Shown: piece after piece, positions 8,391-16,331 of the stretch
Layout: every line of letters begins with the position of its first letter
Position numbering within the stretch: the first letter of the stretch is position 1
Position numbers and translations under genes: made by a program
Assembly: GCA_009912575.1 (NCBI GenBank)
Contig: WNDP01000020.1
Coordinates: forward strand, 1-42,309
DNA: 42,309 bases
Direction of reading: 5' to 3'
Origin: Acinetobacter bereziniae
GTDB taxonomy: Bacteria; Pseudomonadota; Gammaproteobacteria; Pseudomonadales; Moraxellaceae
Notes under the pieces: generated by a model
Database searches by the model: none
What the model was told of the DNA's origin: nothing
Seen by the model: the letters and a program-made list of their open reading frames with translations, nothing else

Positions 8391-8440
8391 GTGGATCAAA
8401 AGTGTTTTGGCAAGACCAATTTTTGTAAAAGTTGAAATTT

Positions 8441-9163
8441 ATGACTCAAACTCGTCTCTATCAAAATATCTTCAATAAAATTCAAGATGATATAAAAAAT
8501 GGGATTTATCAGTTAGGTTCCAAGTTGTCGCCTGAACGTGACCTTGCGCAGCAGTTAGGTGTCAGCCGCACCTCAGTACGTGAAGCAATCATTGCACTTG
8601 AAGTGAATGGAATTGTTGAAGTAAAACTGGGGAGTGGTGTCTATGTCATTAAAGATCAACAAGATCAGCAGTTAGAACAAACAGGTTTTAATACCAATAT
8701 TCATCCTTTGCTGATCCCTCATTTAAAAGATGATGCAGCAGTTACGCCATTTGAAGTTTTAGAAGCACGTTTACAAATTGAACCCTATCTTGCTGAACTG
8801 GCGGCAAAGCATCGTACAGATGAACAATTAGAAGAGATCAAAGAAGCATTTTTTATGAATGTTCGAGATAATTTAGAGCATTCTAGCGAGCATATTGGTG
8901 ATCGTTTATTTCATATTCGTATTGCAGAAGCGAGTCAGAACAGTGCTTTTTCTTTTTTTCTGAAATACTTGCTGGGGAAACAATATACAGAGCTATTCAG
9001 CCGTATGCGTAGTCTATACACCCCTGAAGATATGCCTTTAAGATCTCAGCATGAACATCAAGAAATCATGGCAGCGATCCAGAGCCAAGATGGAGCAGCG
9101 GCACATAAAGCCATGCAGAAGCATTTACAGAATGTCATCAATATCTTTTCAAGGAAGGTTTAG
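8441..9163 (+). CDS. GntR-family (FCD) transcription regulator of the fucose operon
   Basis: About 240 residues. The N-terminal winged helix-turn-helix is clear (KLSPERDLAQQLGVSRTSVR, then EAIIALEVNGIVEV and GSGVYV). A C-terminal FCD domain follows (EARLQIEPYLAELAA, and later FHIRIAEASQNSAF with effector/metal-binding type His and Asp/Glu positions). Family members bind sugar acids or other carboxylates and usually act as repressors. I prefer the ATG at 8441 over the TTG at 8432. It is transcribed divergently from the fucose operon across the 38-bp palindrome, so it most likely controls that operon and itself. The inducer (fucose, fuconate or KDF) is unknown. Confidence 0.9.
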   Translation: MTQTRLYQNIFNKIQDDIKNGIYQLGSKLSPERDLAQQLGVSRTSVREAIIALEVNGIVEVKLGSGVYVIKDQQDQQLEQTGFNTNIHPLLIPHLKDDAAVTPFEVLEARLQIEPYLAELAAKHRTDEQLEEIKEAFFMNVRDNLEHSSEHIGDRLFHIRIAEASQNSAFSFFLKYLLGKQYTELFSRMRSLYTPEDMPLRSQHEHQEIMAAIQSQDGAAAHKAMQKHLQNVINIFSRKV

Positions 9164-9186
9164 CTTTATACTTTATCTAGATAAAC

Positions 9187-9232
9187 AAAAGCTTATTTAC
9201 AATTAAAATTTAACGTGAGTAAGCTTTTTTTT
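9187..9232 (+). terminator. Intrinsic terminator after the fucose regulator gene
   Basis: A long stem, AAAAGCTTATTTAC (9187-9200) with GTGAGTAAGCTTTT, pairs fully with a few G-U pairs and ends in a run of eight T. It lies 24 nt after the stop codon. This is a classical rho-independent terminator. Confidence 0.85.
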
Positions 9233-9282
9233 AGTCTTTCTAAGTACTCGACTACTCCTAATATCCTAGACATAAGACAGCC

Positions 9283-9473
9283 CTATTTTGAAGCTGCCTC
9301 AAAGGCTCCTAGACTCATCCCATTGAGATGCGAGTGACGCCTGATTCGATTGTAAAACATCTCGATGTAATCAAACACATTTGCACGAGCCATTTCTCGT
9401 GTTTTATAGATCCTTTTTTTAATTCTTTCCTTCTTTAAGCTGCTAAAAAATGATTCAGCAACAGCTTCACCAA
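9283..9473 (-). mobile_element. IS3-family transposase remnant (C-terminal end only)
   Basis: The minus-strand frame (9283-9498) reads AVAESFFSSLKKERIKKRIY, then TREMARANVFDYIEMFYNRI and a C-terminus RRHSHLNGMSLGAFEAASK. This is the end of an IS3-group DDE integrase, including the catalytic Glu of the AESFF motif. Upstream of about 9470 the expected GN.YDN segment is absent and the sequence switches to unrelated DNA. Only the last 60 or so residues remain, so it is inactive. Its broken edge abuts a truncated plus-strand gene. Confidence 0.8.
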
Positions 9474-9926
9474 ATGCCTGAAACAGAACTTGATGCAAAA
9501 ACCAAGCAATTTATGCAAAGTGATCTTAGTGAACAAAAAACATCTGATGATGACGTTCCAGTAAATTCTGAAATAGATTCCAATCAAGCCGTTCAAGACA
9601 ATGAGTCTCTCGGTACTGAACAAGCTGAAGTTGAAACACCGACACAAATCGAAGAGCAGTTTGATAATCGAGTTTATCGAGCTGAAGCCGCCGAAACGAT
9701 GGTGGGCTATATTGATAAAGTTGACATTACTTCACTCAATGAACAACCCATTACGATTACGAGTATGCAGATCAATCGTGGTAACTGTAGCATTACTAGT
9801 ATGTATGATTATAAAAATATGCGTTATGGTTCTGCCTCTTTGGTTTATCCACGCTCTAAAGCAGAATATATTCGTGAGGTGAGTATCAGTACAGCAAATG
9901 GAACATATACTTATAGGATTGGTTAG
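9474..9926 (+). pseudogene. Unknown gene, 5' end lost at the IS3 junction
   Basis: A plus-strand frame of up to 158 codons (open from 9450) ends at 9926. Only the part to the right of about 9470 is outside IS3 sequence, so the original start is probably missing. The remaining protein has an acidic, Gln/Glu-rich linker (DLSEQKTSDDDVPVNSEIDS and similar). A compact C-terminal part follows, with VYRAEAAETMVGYIDKVDI, a segment around GNCSITSMYDYKNMRYGS, and STANGTYTYRIG at the end. I do not recognise the family. The linker-plus-domain look suits an exported or envelope protein whose signal or membrane segment has been removed. It may still be translated from an ATG at 9474 or 9450. Confidence 0.45.
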
Positions 9927-9984
9927 GTTAAGAGATCATATTTTATTGTGAAGGTAATTTTAGATTTTAGTCCTATTAATGATT

Positions 9985-10000
9985 AATCAAATGTTTGATT
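9985..10000. other. AATCAAA/TTTGATT hairpin
   Basis: A perfect 7-bp inverted repeat with a 2-nt centre lies 58 nt after the truncated gene. There is only a short T-rich flank. It is possibly a weak terminator. Confidence 0.35.
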
Positions 10001-10060
10001 TAATTCAGTAAAATCTCAAAATAATGATCAATGAGTAGGCGTAGAGCGTGAATAATCACA

Positions 10061-10098
10061 AAAAAGCCATTCCAGTGCACTGTACGCTGGAACGGCTT
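10061..10098 (-). terminator. Intrinsic terminator of the rhs/immunity unit
   Basis: The stem AAGCC-a-TTCCAG / CTGGAA-c-GGCTT (11 pairs, one mismatch) has an 11-nt loop. On the minus strand it is followed by TTTTTTG, so it ends transcripts coming from the 10304-14813 genes. The strand between 10099 and 10303 shows no gene. Confidence 0.75.
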
Positions 10099-10303
10099 AA
10101 ATTAAGATAATGATTTATAGGATATAAATCAACGCATTTCACATAAGCTGTATTATGTTAATTTTAGAAATATTATCATAATAGATATTAGACATCTTAC
10201 CAAAATTAGAAAATAGTCAGTTCTGAAATTTGATCATAATCTGTTCATTTTTTCTAAAATACTCAAAAATAGGATTACTGCAAGAGATCTATTTGTAATA
10301 GCC

Positions 10304-10639
10304 TCAATCCCAATCTTTAATATTTTTTATACTTTTTAAAAAATTTAACATACTGATATCTAAATCTTCAGTAGACTTATATAAATAATCTATAAATAAA
10401 TCATCATGGTAGCTATTAATGTTTTGAATTTTTCTTCCTATCTGGGGGAAAATTTGATGATTAATTTCATTAATACTATATAATTTACTTAATTTCATAT
10501 TTACATCTATTTCCTCATGGAAAATAATTCTAAATTGAACAGTTAAATAACTAGAAAACTCTGAAAGCCACCTTATTTGAAGATCTCTATCTAATGCTAA
10601 GAAATCATTTTTTACTTCGACCCATAAGTCATTCATCAT
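10304..10639 (-). CDS. Small hypothetical protein, probable immunity protein of the Rhs toxin
   Basis: A 111-residue acidic, soluble protein (MMNDLWVEVKNDFLALDRDL at the start) with no signal peptide or membrane segment and no family I recognise. It is rich in Asp, Glu and aromatic residues and appears mostly helical. Its ATG overlaps the Rhs stop codon in an ATGA arrangement (10636-10639), which implies translational coupling. A small orphan gene placed directly after the variable tip of an Rhs protein is the standard position of the cognate immunity gene in polymorphic toxin loci. The function is therefore inferred from position, not homology. Lack of a signal peptide predicts a cytoplasmic target. 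Confidence 0.65.
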   Translation of the reverse strand: MMNDLWVEVKNDFLALDRDLQIRWLSEFSSYLTVQFRIIFHEEIDVNMKLSKLYSINEINHQIFPQIGRKIQNINSYHDDLFIDYLYKSTEDLDISMLNFLKSIKNIKDWD

Positions 10640-13581
10640 GGAATCTCCCTTGGTAACAAATTAACATTTATTCCCCTTTGTTCAAGAATATAGATTCTTG
10701 TATTTCCACCGTACACTGCACCATTAGGACTAACCATTAATGAATTATTACCATTACCTGGCCTTAAGGATTCTATAATAGAATTAGATGGTTGACCTCT
10801 CCAATATTCATAAGAAGAACTAGATTCTATTGTTGAATTTGGATGTATACGTCTTAATGGTATATTGTTTTGATTTGGTCTACATTGAGATTCTAATTGA
10901 CTATTAATCTGCAACCTATTTAATTCTCTTTGTAGATTTTGAATATCTCTTACACCAACTGGATCATTCATTGGTCTGTAAGTTCTATAAGTATAACTCG
11001 GGTCAAATTGCCTAATTTTACCCACATAGAATCTAATTTGGCCAGCCGTTATAGGGTCTATTTGTGATGATAATCCTCTTCGAGTTGGAGCTAAACCTAT
11101 TTGATCAACAAGATTAACTGGATTATTTTCCACATAAGCATAAGTATTTAAACCGCCAGCTAAACCGATCGGATCACTCTGCGTATAACGACCCATACTC
11201 GCATCATAATAACGATTCCAGTTGTACCAAAGTGCACTTTCAGCATCATAGTATTGACCTGGAAAACCTAAGTTAAAGTCTCCAATACTACTTTGCACCA
11301 CAGCACTATCATAACTACTCGTTTGAGCTTTCCAAACGATTGCTTGATTTGCGCCAGTAATCGCTTCAGCCCGACCTAAGTGGTCATTATGAATGTAATA
11401 CAGTTGATTATTACTCATAACACCAATTGGCTGATCACCCAACCAAATATAGATTTTCGCTAAGCTACCATTTTGCGATATAGATAAAGGACTTTCAGCG
11501 AGTATTCGACCATCAGGTGCGTAGACATAATTCACTGTTCCTCCATTACCTGATTTACGGCTACGAAGTTTAAAAACATCATAATCATAAGTTGTTGTTG
11601 TACTTCCTGTTTTGACAGTCTTTAGAAGGTTAAATGCATCATATGTATAATCGACGTTCCCACCATAACCCATTTTTCTCGTTAGGTTACCTAAGGCGTC
11701 ATAAGTAAAACTTTTCGCTTCCGCACCAGTCGTACTGCTTAATCGGTTTCCTTGACCAAGCACATAATTAGTCACAGCATTAGTATTACCTGCACGACTT
11801 GTACGATTGTAATTAGTATCATGTTGCCAGCTTTCTTTATACTCATTTGAAGAGGCAAGGCTTAATCGACCAAGAGCATCATACGCATAACTGGTTGTTT
11901 TGTTACTATCTAAGCCATTATTAATTTGAGTAATCCAATTGTTTGCATTATAGCTATGACTTAAACTTTGTATTCCAGAAGCAAGAATTCCTGTTAGTCG
12001 ATAATCTTGATCGTAACTGATTTGTCTTGATAGACCATTACCATAGGTCCAATTTTTGACTCCACCATAAGGTTCATAAGTAACATTACTGACTATCGTT
12101 TGAGTAGAGGCACCTGTTTTAAATTTAACTGCACTCACTCGATTGAGTCCGTCATATTCATAAATGACTTTATTATTATCGTTTTCTCGACTTTCACCAA
12201 TTAAGTTACCTAAGGCATCATAACTCCAATAAGTAGAATAAGTTACACCATTAATACTTTTGATTTGTACAGAAGTTTGACCGTCTTTCGTATAACCGTA
12301 GCCTGTGCTTGTAATCCCATCTGCTGTTGCACATAGCCGTCCAACGCTATTACTACAATTATCGTAAACCCAAGTTTGAACTTGACTGCCTGATTGTGCT
12401 TTGATTCTACGATTTAAAGTATCATAACTATATGTCGTTACGACATTATTCGCACGAGTTAAACTAATTAAATTGCCATCTATATCATACTCATATTTTG
12501 TTAATCCTGTGTCAGGGCTACTTATCGATAATAATTGACCAAGACCATCATATGTATATGTTGTTGTATTACCTTTTGTGTCTTTAACACTCGTTAATTG
12601 CCCAACACTATCATAACTATAGACAACACTCGAACCATCACTACGATTTTCATTAGCAACATTTCCTTGTGAATCATAAGTATATGTTGTAATTTTGCCT
12701 AAAGAGTCTGTTTTCTTAATGACATTCCCATTAGCATCATATTCATAGCGTTGATTTTGACCATTATTTCCTAAATCGGCTGTTGCCCATCCGAGTTGAT
12801 TTTGCTGATTACTTTTAGAGTAGCGAACAGAGCCACTATCTTTAAACGTAGTACTGAGCAACTCACCCAAATTTGAGTAGGTAAATTCTTGGCTACTTAA
12901 TGCTTGACCACCAGTACCATGAGTAATCCTAGCAACGGTACCATTATCATTATAGTAAATGGTTTCTATACTACCATTGCGGTTAATTTGTGTAGCGCCA
13001 AATGCACCATATTGATACGTTGTTGTACGTGATTGATTACTATCTAGTGTTTGTTTTTGACTAGTTATTCGACCACGAGCATCATAACTAAGCTCTGTTA
13101 TTAAGCCATTGGCATCAACAATTTTTCCAACATTACCTAAATTGTCGTAATTACTGTAGCTTGTCGTTTGACCTAATGCATTTTTGATTTGAATTAGATT
13201 TCCTATAGAATCATAATTATAAACTGTATTCTTGCCATTAATATTTTTCGCTACAGCACTCAATATCCCATTATTGTGCAGACTATAACCATACGTCGTT
13301 GTACTACATATTGTTGTACCTATTTTGCTACAAACTATTTCACTTTTTATACGATTTTTCGCTGAATCGTTTGCCCCATAATAAGTATAGGTTTGTTCAC
13401 GAATTAAAACATTAGAACCATTTAATATTTGAATATTTATAACTAATTCAGTTTCCCCAAGATAGCTATATTTCTGAATTTGCGCGTTAGAAAAATTACC
13501 ATTTTGAATACCTATAGTTTTTTGTATCACTCTGCCCAAGTTATCTCGTAGATAAGTAGTCTCTATACTATACCATTCCAA
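10636..13581 (-). CDS. Rhs/YD-repeat toxin, central and C-terminal part (downstream of a frameshift)
   Basis: A 981-residue frame made mostly of YD repeats (for example TYTYDGLGQLLSI, YEYDANGNVIKKT) that would form an Rhs cocoon. The Rhs core motif follows (GQYYDAESALWYNWNRYY, then SDPIGLAGGLNTYAYVENNP and ending NLVDQIGLAP). After this come about 149 residues of variable tip, the likely toxin, ending NTRIYILEQRGINVNLLPRE. I cannot assign an enzymatic class to the tip. The frame lacks its own N-terminus: it begins inside a sequence continuous with the gene at 13563-14813. The two frames are rejoined by removing one copy of a tandem CTATA at 13563-13572. It overlaps the immunity candidate by ATGA. 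Confidence 0.85.
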   Translation of the reverse strand: MEWYSIETTYLRDNLGRVIQKTIGIQNGNFSNAQIQKYSYLGETELVINIQILNGSNVLIREQTYTYYGANDSAKNRIKSEIVCSKIGTTICSTTTYGYSLHNNGILSAVAKNINGKNTVYNYDSIGNLIQIKNALGQTTSYSNYDNLGNVGKIVDANGLITELSYDARGRITSQKQTLDSNQSRTTTYQYGAFGATQINRNGSIETIYYNDNGTVARITHGTGGQALSSQEFTYSNLGELLSTTFKDSGSVRYSKSNQQNQLGWATADLGNNGQNQRYEYDANGNVIKKTDSLGKITTYTYDSQGNVANENRSDGSSVVYSYDSVGQLTSVKDTKGNTTTYTYDGLGQLLSISSPDTGLTKYEYDIDGNLISLTRANNVVTTYSYDTLNRRIKAQSGSQVQTWVYDNCSNSVGRLCATADGITSTGYGYTKDGQTSVQIKSINGVTYSTYWSYDALGNLIGESRENDNNKVIYEYDGLNRVSAVKFKTGASTQTIVSNVTYEPYGGVKNWTYGNGLSRQISYDQDYRLTGILASGIQSLSHSYNANNWITQINNGLDSNKTTSYAYDALGRLSLASSNEYKESWQHDTNYNRTSRAGNTNAVTNYVLGQGNRLSSTTGAEAKSFTYDALGNLTRKMGYGGNVDYTYDAFNLLKTVKTGSTTTTYDYDVFKLRSRKSGNGGTVNYVYAPDGRILAESPLSISQNGSLAKIYIWLGDQPIGVMSNNQLYYIHNDHLGRAEAITGANQAIVWKAQTSSYDSAVVQSSIGDFNLGFPGQYYDAESALWYNWNRYYDASMGRYTQSDPIGLAGGLNTYAYVENNPVNLVDQIGLAPTRRGLSSQIDPITAGQIRFYVGKIRQFDPSYTYRTYRPMNDPVGVRDIQNLQRELNRLQINSQLESQCRPNQNNIPLRRIHPNSTIESSSSYEYWRGQPSNSIIESLRPGNGNNSLMVSPNGAVYGGNTRIYILEQRGINVNLLPREIP

Positions 13582-14813
13582 TCCTTTTTAGAAGAAATAC
13601 GCCCATTTAAATCGTAGTTGTTCTCCATATTGCTATTAGGATAGTTATTTACTCCACTTCTTTCCACTCTTGCTAATTTATTTTTCTGATTATTAGTATA
13701 AATATATTTTGATACAGCACCGAGCGGATTTTTTACTATTGTATAAATATCGCCAAAAACTAACTTATCAACCTGAGTACCATCACTGCGACCACTTTGA
13801 TAGGCTTTATTTCCATTAAAGTAATAGGTATTGTACCGCTTACCATTAATCGTAATCCCACTTAATACCTGCGCATTAGCTCCATTTTCTCCATAATGAT
13901 ATGTTCGTGATCCAATACCATCAGGGTAAGTTACTGATGCCAAAAGATCACCATTATATGTGTAACTATAAATATTACCTGCTGGATCTATAACTTGAGT
14001 TAATTTTCCATTTTGCCAAATAAGCTTTATCATTTTTCCATTTGTATGAACTACTTTAGTTAAATTTTCTCCATCATAACTAAGTTGCCAACCAATTCCA
14101 GCACTATTCTTTTTATTCACTAACCTCCCTTTATTGTCGTAATATTCAGTTCCTCCATCCAAAAGTTTAACTAACCATTTCCCCATACTTTGATCAGATA
14201 GAGTTACTAATTCACCATTCCTTGTAAAAGTACCATCAGGTAAAACACGGTAATATTTGTATATTTCATATCCTACGATTCTATAATCAAAATTATGTCG
14301 CCATTTCAATCCAACTCTATTTGTAACCCCAATACCTTCAGATGAATTATAAAAACGGACAAACTCTAAAGGCATTTCACCAGTACTAGAGAAATCAAGT
14401 TCTTCTTGATATTTATACCCTGAACTTATTTGGATTGGGTTACATGTTTTATTATTTGTATCATGATTGAGTTCGGGAAAAAATTGTGAACCATTATTGC
14501 CAAGGAGTGATTCAGCAAATACATTGCGCTGCAAAATACGATCTAGGTCAAGACTACTCACTCGTTCAGCATAGGCTTGCATTGTGATTGTAGGTAATTG
14601 CTTTAGATCACTTCCCATGCTCATACACTGCTGTTTAATTTGCATCCATTTTTTGCAATCATTTGTTTGAGACGAAGTTCCTGTAGACTCATCATATCCA
14701 TTCCAACATTCGTAATCTGCTTCGTAGCACTCACTAGCAGAAACGGCAAAAGTTTCTACTGTTAAAAAAAATTGGAAAAATAAAATGATCGACCAACAAG
14801 TATTTTTTTTCAT
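13563..14813 (-). CDS. Rhs/YD-repeat protein, N-terminal part with signal peptide and DUF6531-like domain
   Basis: A 416-residue frame. It starts with a Sec-type signal peptide (MKKNTCWSIILFFQFFLTVE, cleaved near AVSA) and a short Cys-containing mature N-terminus (ECYEADYECW, QTNDCKKW). A DUF6531-type entry module follows (IQISSGYKYQEELDFSSTGE and LEFVRFYNSS) and then the first YD-type repeats. It ends prematurely at KKDWNGIV because of a 5-bp duplication; the expected continuation (NGIETTYLRDNLG) is in the next gene. A signal peptide rather than a PAAR or other type VI secretion adaptor suggests Sec-dependent export. A near-consensus Fur box lies 17 nt before the ATG. Confidence 0.82.
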   Translation of the reverse strand: MKKNTCWSIILFFQFFLTVETFAVSASECYEADYECWNGYDESTGTSSQTNDCKKWMQIKQQCMSMGSDLKQLPTITMQAYAERVSSLDLDRILQRNVFAESLLGNNGSQFFPELNHDTNNKTCNPIQISSGYKYQEELDFSSTGEMPLEFVRFYNSSEGIGVTNRVGLKWRHNFDYRIVGYEIYKYYRVLPDGTFTRNGELVTLSDQSMGKWLVKLLDGGTEYYDNKGRLVNKKNSAGIGWQLSYDGENLTKVVHTNGKMIKLIWQNGKLTQVIDPAGNIYSYTYNGDLLASVTYPDGIGSRTYHYGENGANAQVLSGITINGKRYNTYYFNGNKAYQSGRSDGTQVDKLVFGDIYTIVKNPLGAVSKYIYTNNQKNKLARVERSGVNNYPNSNMENNYDLNGRISSKKDWNGIV

Positions 14814-14830
14814 AATGGTTTAAAATTATC

Positions 14831-14849
14831 AATAATGATTATCATTATC
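14831..14849 (-). promoter_or_regulatory. Fur box upstream of the rhs gene
   Basis: On the rhs coding strand the 19 bases read GATAATGATAATCATTATT, 18 of 19 identical to the classical Fur consensus GATAATGATAATCATTATC. The plus strand contains a 17-bp perfect palindrome. A further GATAAT hexamer follows toward the gene. It lies only 17 nt from the start codon, with no other nearby gene facing it, so iron-dependent repression of the Rhs locus is the natural reading. Confidence 0.8.
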
Positions 14850-14904
14850 GTTAATTTGTATTTTTATTCAAGTATTAATTCCTTTTTTTCTTTGACCTTA
14901 AAAT

Positions 14905-15468
14905 AGCTTTATTACATAAACATCAGTATCTAAAATACTCCATTAAAGTTCTCAAATTTAAGTGAAATTCGTATGCGGTCTGCCTAAATCCTTGAGTTTA
15001 TTCAATACTGCAATATGAGCATAAATTTCAATGATTAAACTTTATCTATGATAGCTGACCATTTTTTCCATAATATCTTACCTAAATGTATGACTGTTCC
15101 AAGCACTTTATTGCGTCCTAGCAATCGAGTATTTATATTCTTCTAAGACTACTCGTTTTTTATTGTGAAATCTGGTTGGATAAATCACAGAGTATCTTTA
15201 AATCACTGACATTGTTACTGGTGTGCTAAAACACTCATATTTGTAATGTAAATATTAATATTTTTTACAATCTACAAATCGTCGTATCATTTGATGCAGT
15301 CCAACTCAACTTAGAATGTTTAACTAGACTTTGTACGAAGCCTGTGAGCATACGTAAAGTTAAACGAATATTAAACAGGACTAAATTACAGTGTTTGAGT
15401 AGATTTTGATTTTTCTCGTGTTGATTCTAATGAGACATACCTTGCAGACAGATTTGTGCAACCAAGTC
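14905..15468 (-). mobile_element. Degenerate IS5-family insertion sequence
   Basis: The minus strand retains pieces of an IS5-type transposase: MLTGFVQSLVKHSKLSW near 15300-15355, NKVLGTVIHLGKILWKKWSA near 15050-15115, and AHIAVLNKLKDLGRP near 14990-15030. They are broken by frameshifts and deletions. The ends resemble the terminal repeats of the relic at 33301-34065: TTTGTGCAACCAAGTC near 15453-15468 and AGCTTTATTACATAAA near 14905-14920. It is inactive. The stretch 15470-15660 shows only a short, non-homologous open frame. Confidence 0.7.
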
Positions 15469-15668
15469 ATTTCCAATATATCTCTGCTAACTCTACTTAT
15501 AGTGAAACGCTAGGTTTTTCTAATTTTACTTTCAACAAAATGCACTCATTTTATTCTTTATTAAACATTTTAATTTACATCAGTAAAGCTGACTTTATAT
15601 GCTTAAAAATCACTATCAGAATCAAAATTTTAATTAGGTTTACAAATTCTATCTGTTGAGTATGGCTA

Positions 15669-15695
15669 TTGATTTTAAAATAAAGCACGTATAAT
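15669..15695 (+). promoter_or_regulatory. Promoter of the orphan dusA fragment
   Basis: TTGATT (15669-15674) and a perfect TATAAT (15690-15695), spaced by 15 nt, precede the dusA fragment start by about 40 nt. The spacer is shorter than the optimum. Confidence 0.45.
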
Positions 15696-15734
15696 CCACA
15701 CTTGCTTTTTTTCTATCTTTTTCAGGTTGACTAT

Positions 15735-15809
15735 ATGTCTGAGCTCCAATCTCTATCTCCCCGTATTTCGGTCGCCCCGATGATGGATGGGATCACTTTT
15801 TATATATAA
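15735..15809 (+). pseudogene. dusA: 5' fragment of dusA (tRNA-dihydrouridine synthase A), possible att site
   Basis: From the ATG at 15735 the frame reads MSELQSLSPRISVAPMMDG and stops at 15807-15809. RISVAPMMD is the highly conserved N-terminal flavin-binding segment of DusA (normally APMMDWT). Homology ends immediately after the MMD codons, where an unrelated AT-rich sequence begins. The fragment is markedly GC-richer than its surroundings. The 5' end of dusA is a known integration site for a class of prophages and genomic islands, and this is what the displaced end of such an insertion would look like. The full gene is not in the window. Confidence 0.75.
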
Positions 15810-16290
15810 TTTAATTATTACAACAAATTAATCCAAATCACTATACCTAGGGTTGCAATATGGTTTCAATGACTGAATTACAACTAAGTAGACAACATTG
15901 AAGTCATAAGAAAAATTAATTTCATATGAAGAATTAGATCGTGAGATTCGAACTCTATAATTAACTTTTAATAGAAACTATTTAGTTTTAATTCATTATT
16001 TATCAAATAATTACAATCTAAGTAAATCTTCAATATTTTATTATTTGTGCCAAATTTTGTGACAACGCCTTTTTTAAGCAATACTTTTTATAACAAGAAT
16101 TTGATGGTGATGGTGTCAGTTGAACTAGAAAAATAACATCCTGTTTTATTTAAATTTAATTTTGATAAAAATCAAATTTACCCAAACTTGACCCCATGCA
16201 TTTTAAATACTGACATGATCACTATCATATCTTACAATTCGATCTTAAATTTCCTAACAGAATTCTATTATTTATATTAGTCACCCAATT
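15810..16290. other. AT-rich non-coding stretch
   Basis: No reading frame, RNA gene or IS homology could be supported between the dusA fragment and the acyltransferase gene, other than the Zur-like site at its end. Short frames here have stops in all phases. Confidence 0.5.
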
Positions 16291-16309
16291 AGTGATACAT
16301 TATAACATA
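16291..16309. promoter_or_regulatory. Possible Zur box (degenerate)
   Basis: AGTGATACATTATAACATA matches the gammaproteobacterial Zur core (AATGTTATA-n-TATAACATT) in 8 of 9 positions of one arm and 6 of 9 of the other. It lies 22 nt before the start at 16332. Weak alone, it is listed because a stronger site precedes the next gene. Confidence 0.35.
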
Positions 16310-16331
16310 TCAATATTTTCTTACTTAATTT

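Noticed and set aside
10180-10200. ATATTATCATAATA, loosely Fur-like
   Set aside because: It is between a terminator and the 3' end of a gene, with poor match and no downstream start.
15456-15659. A 67-codon plus-strand open frame
   Set aside because: It begins in the terminal repeat of an IS relic, has no ribosome binding site and no recognisable protein features.
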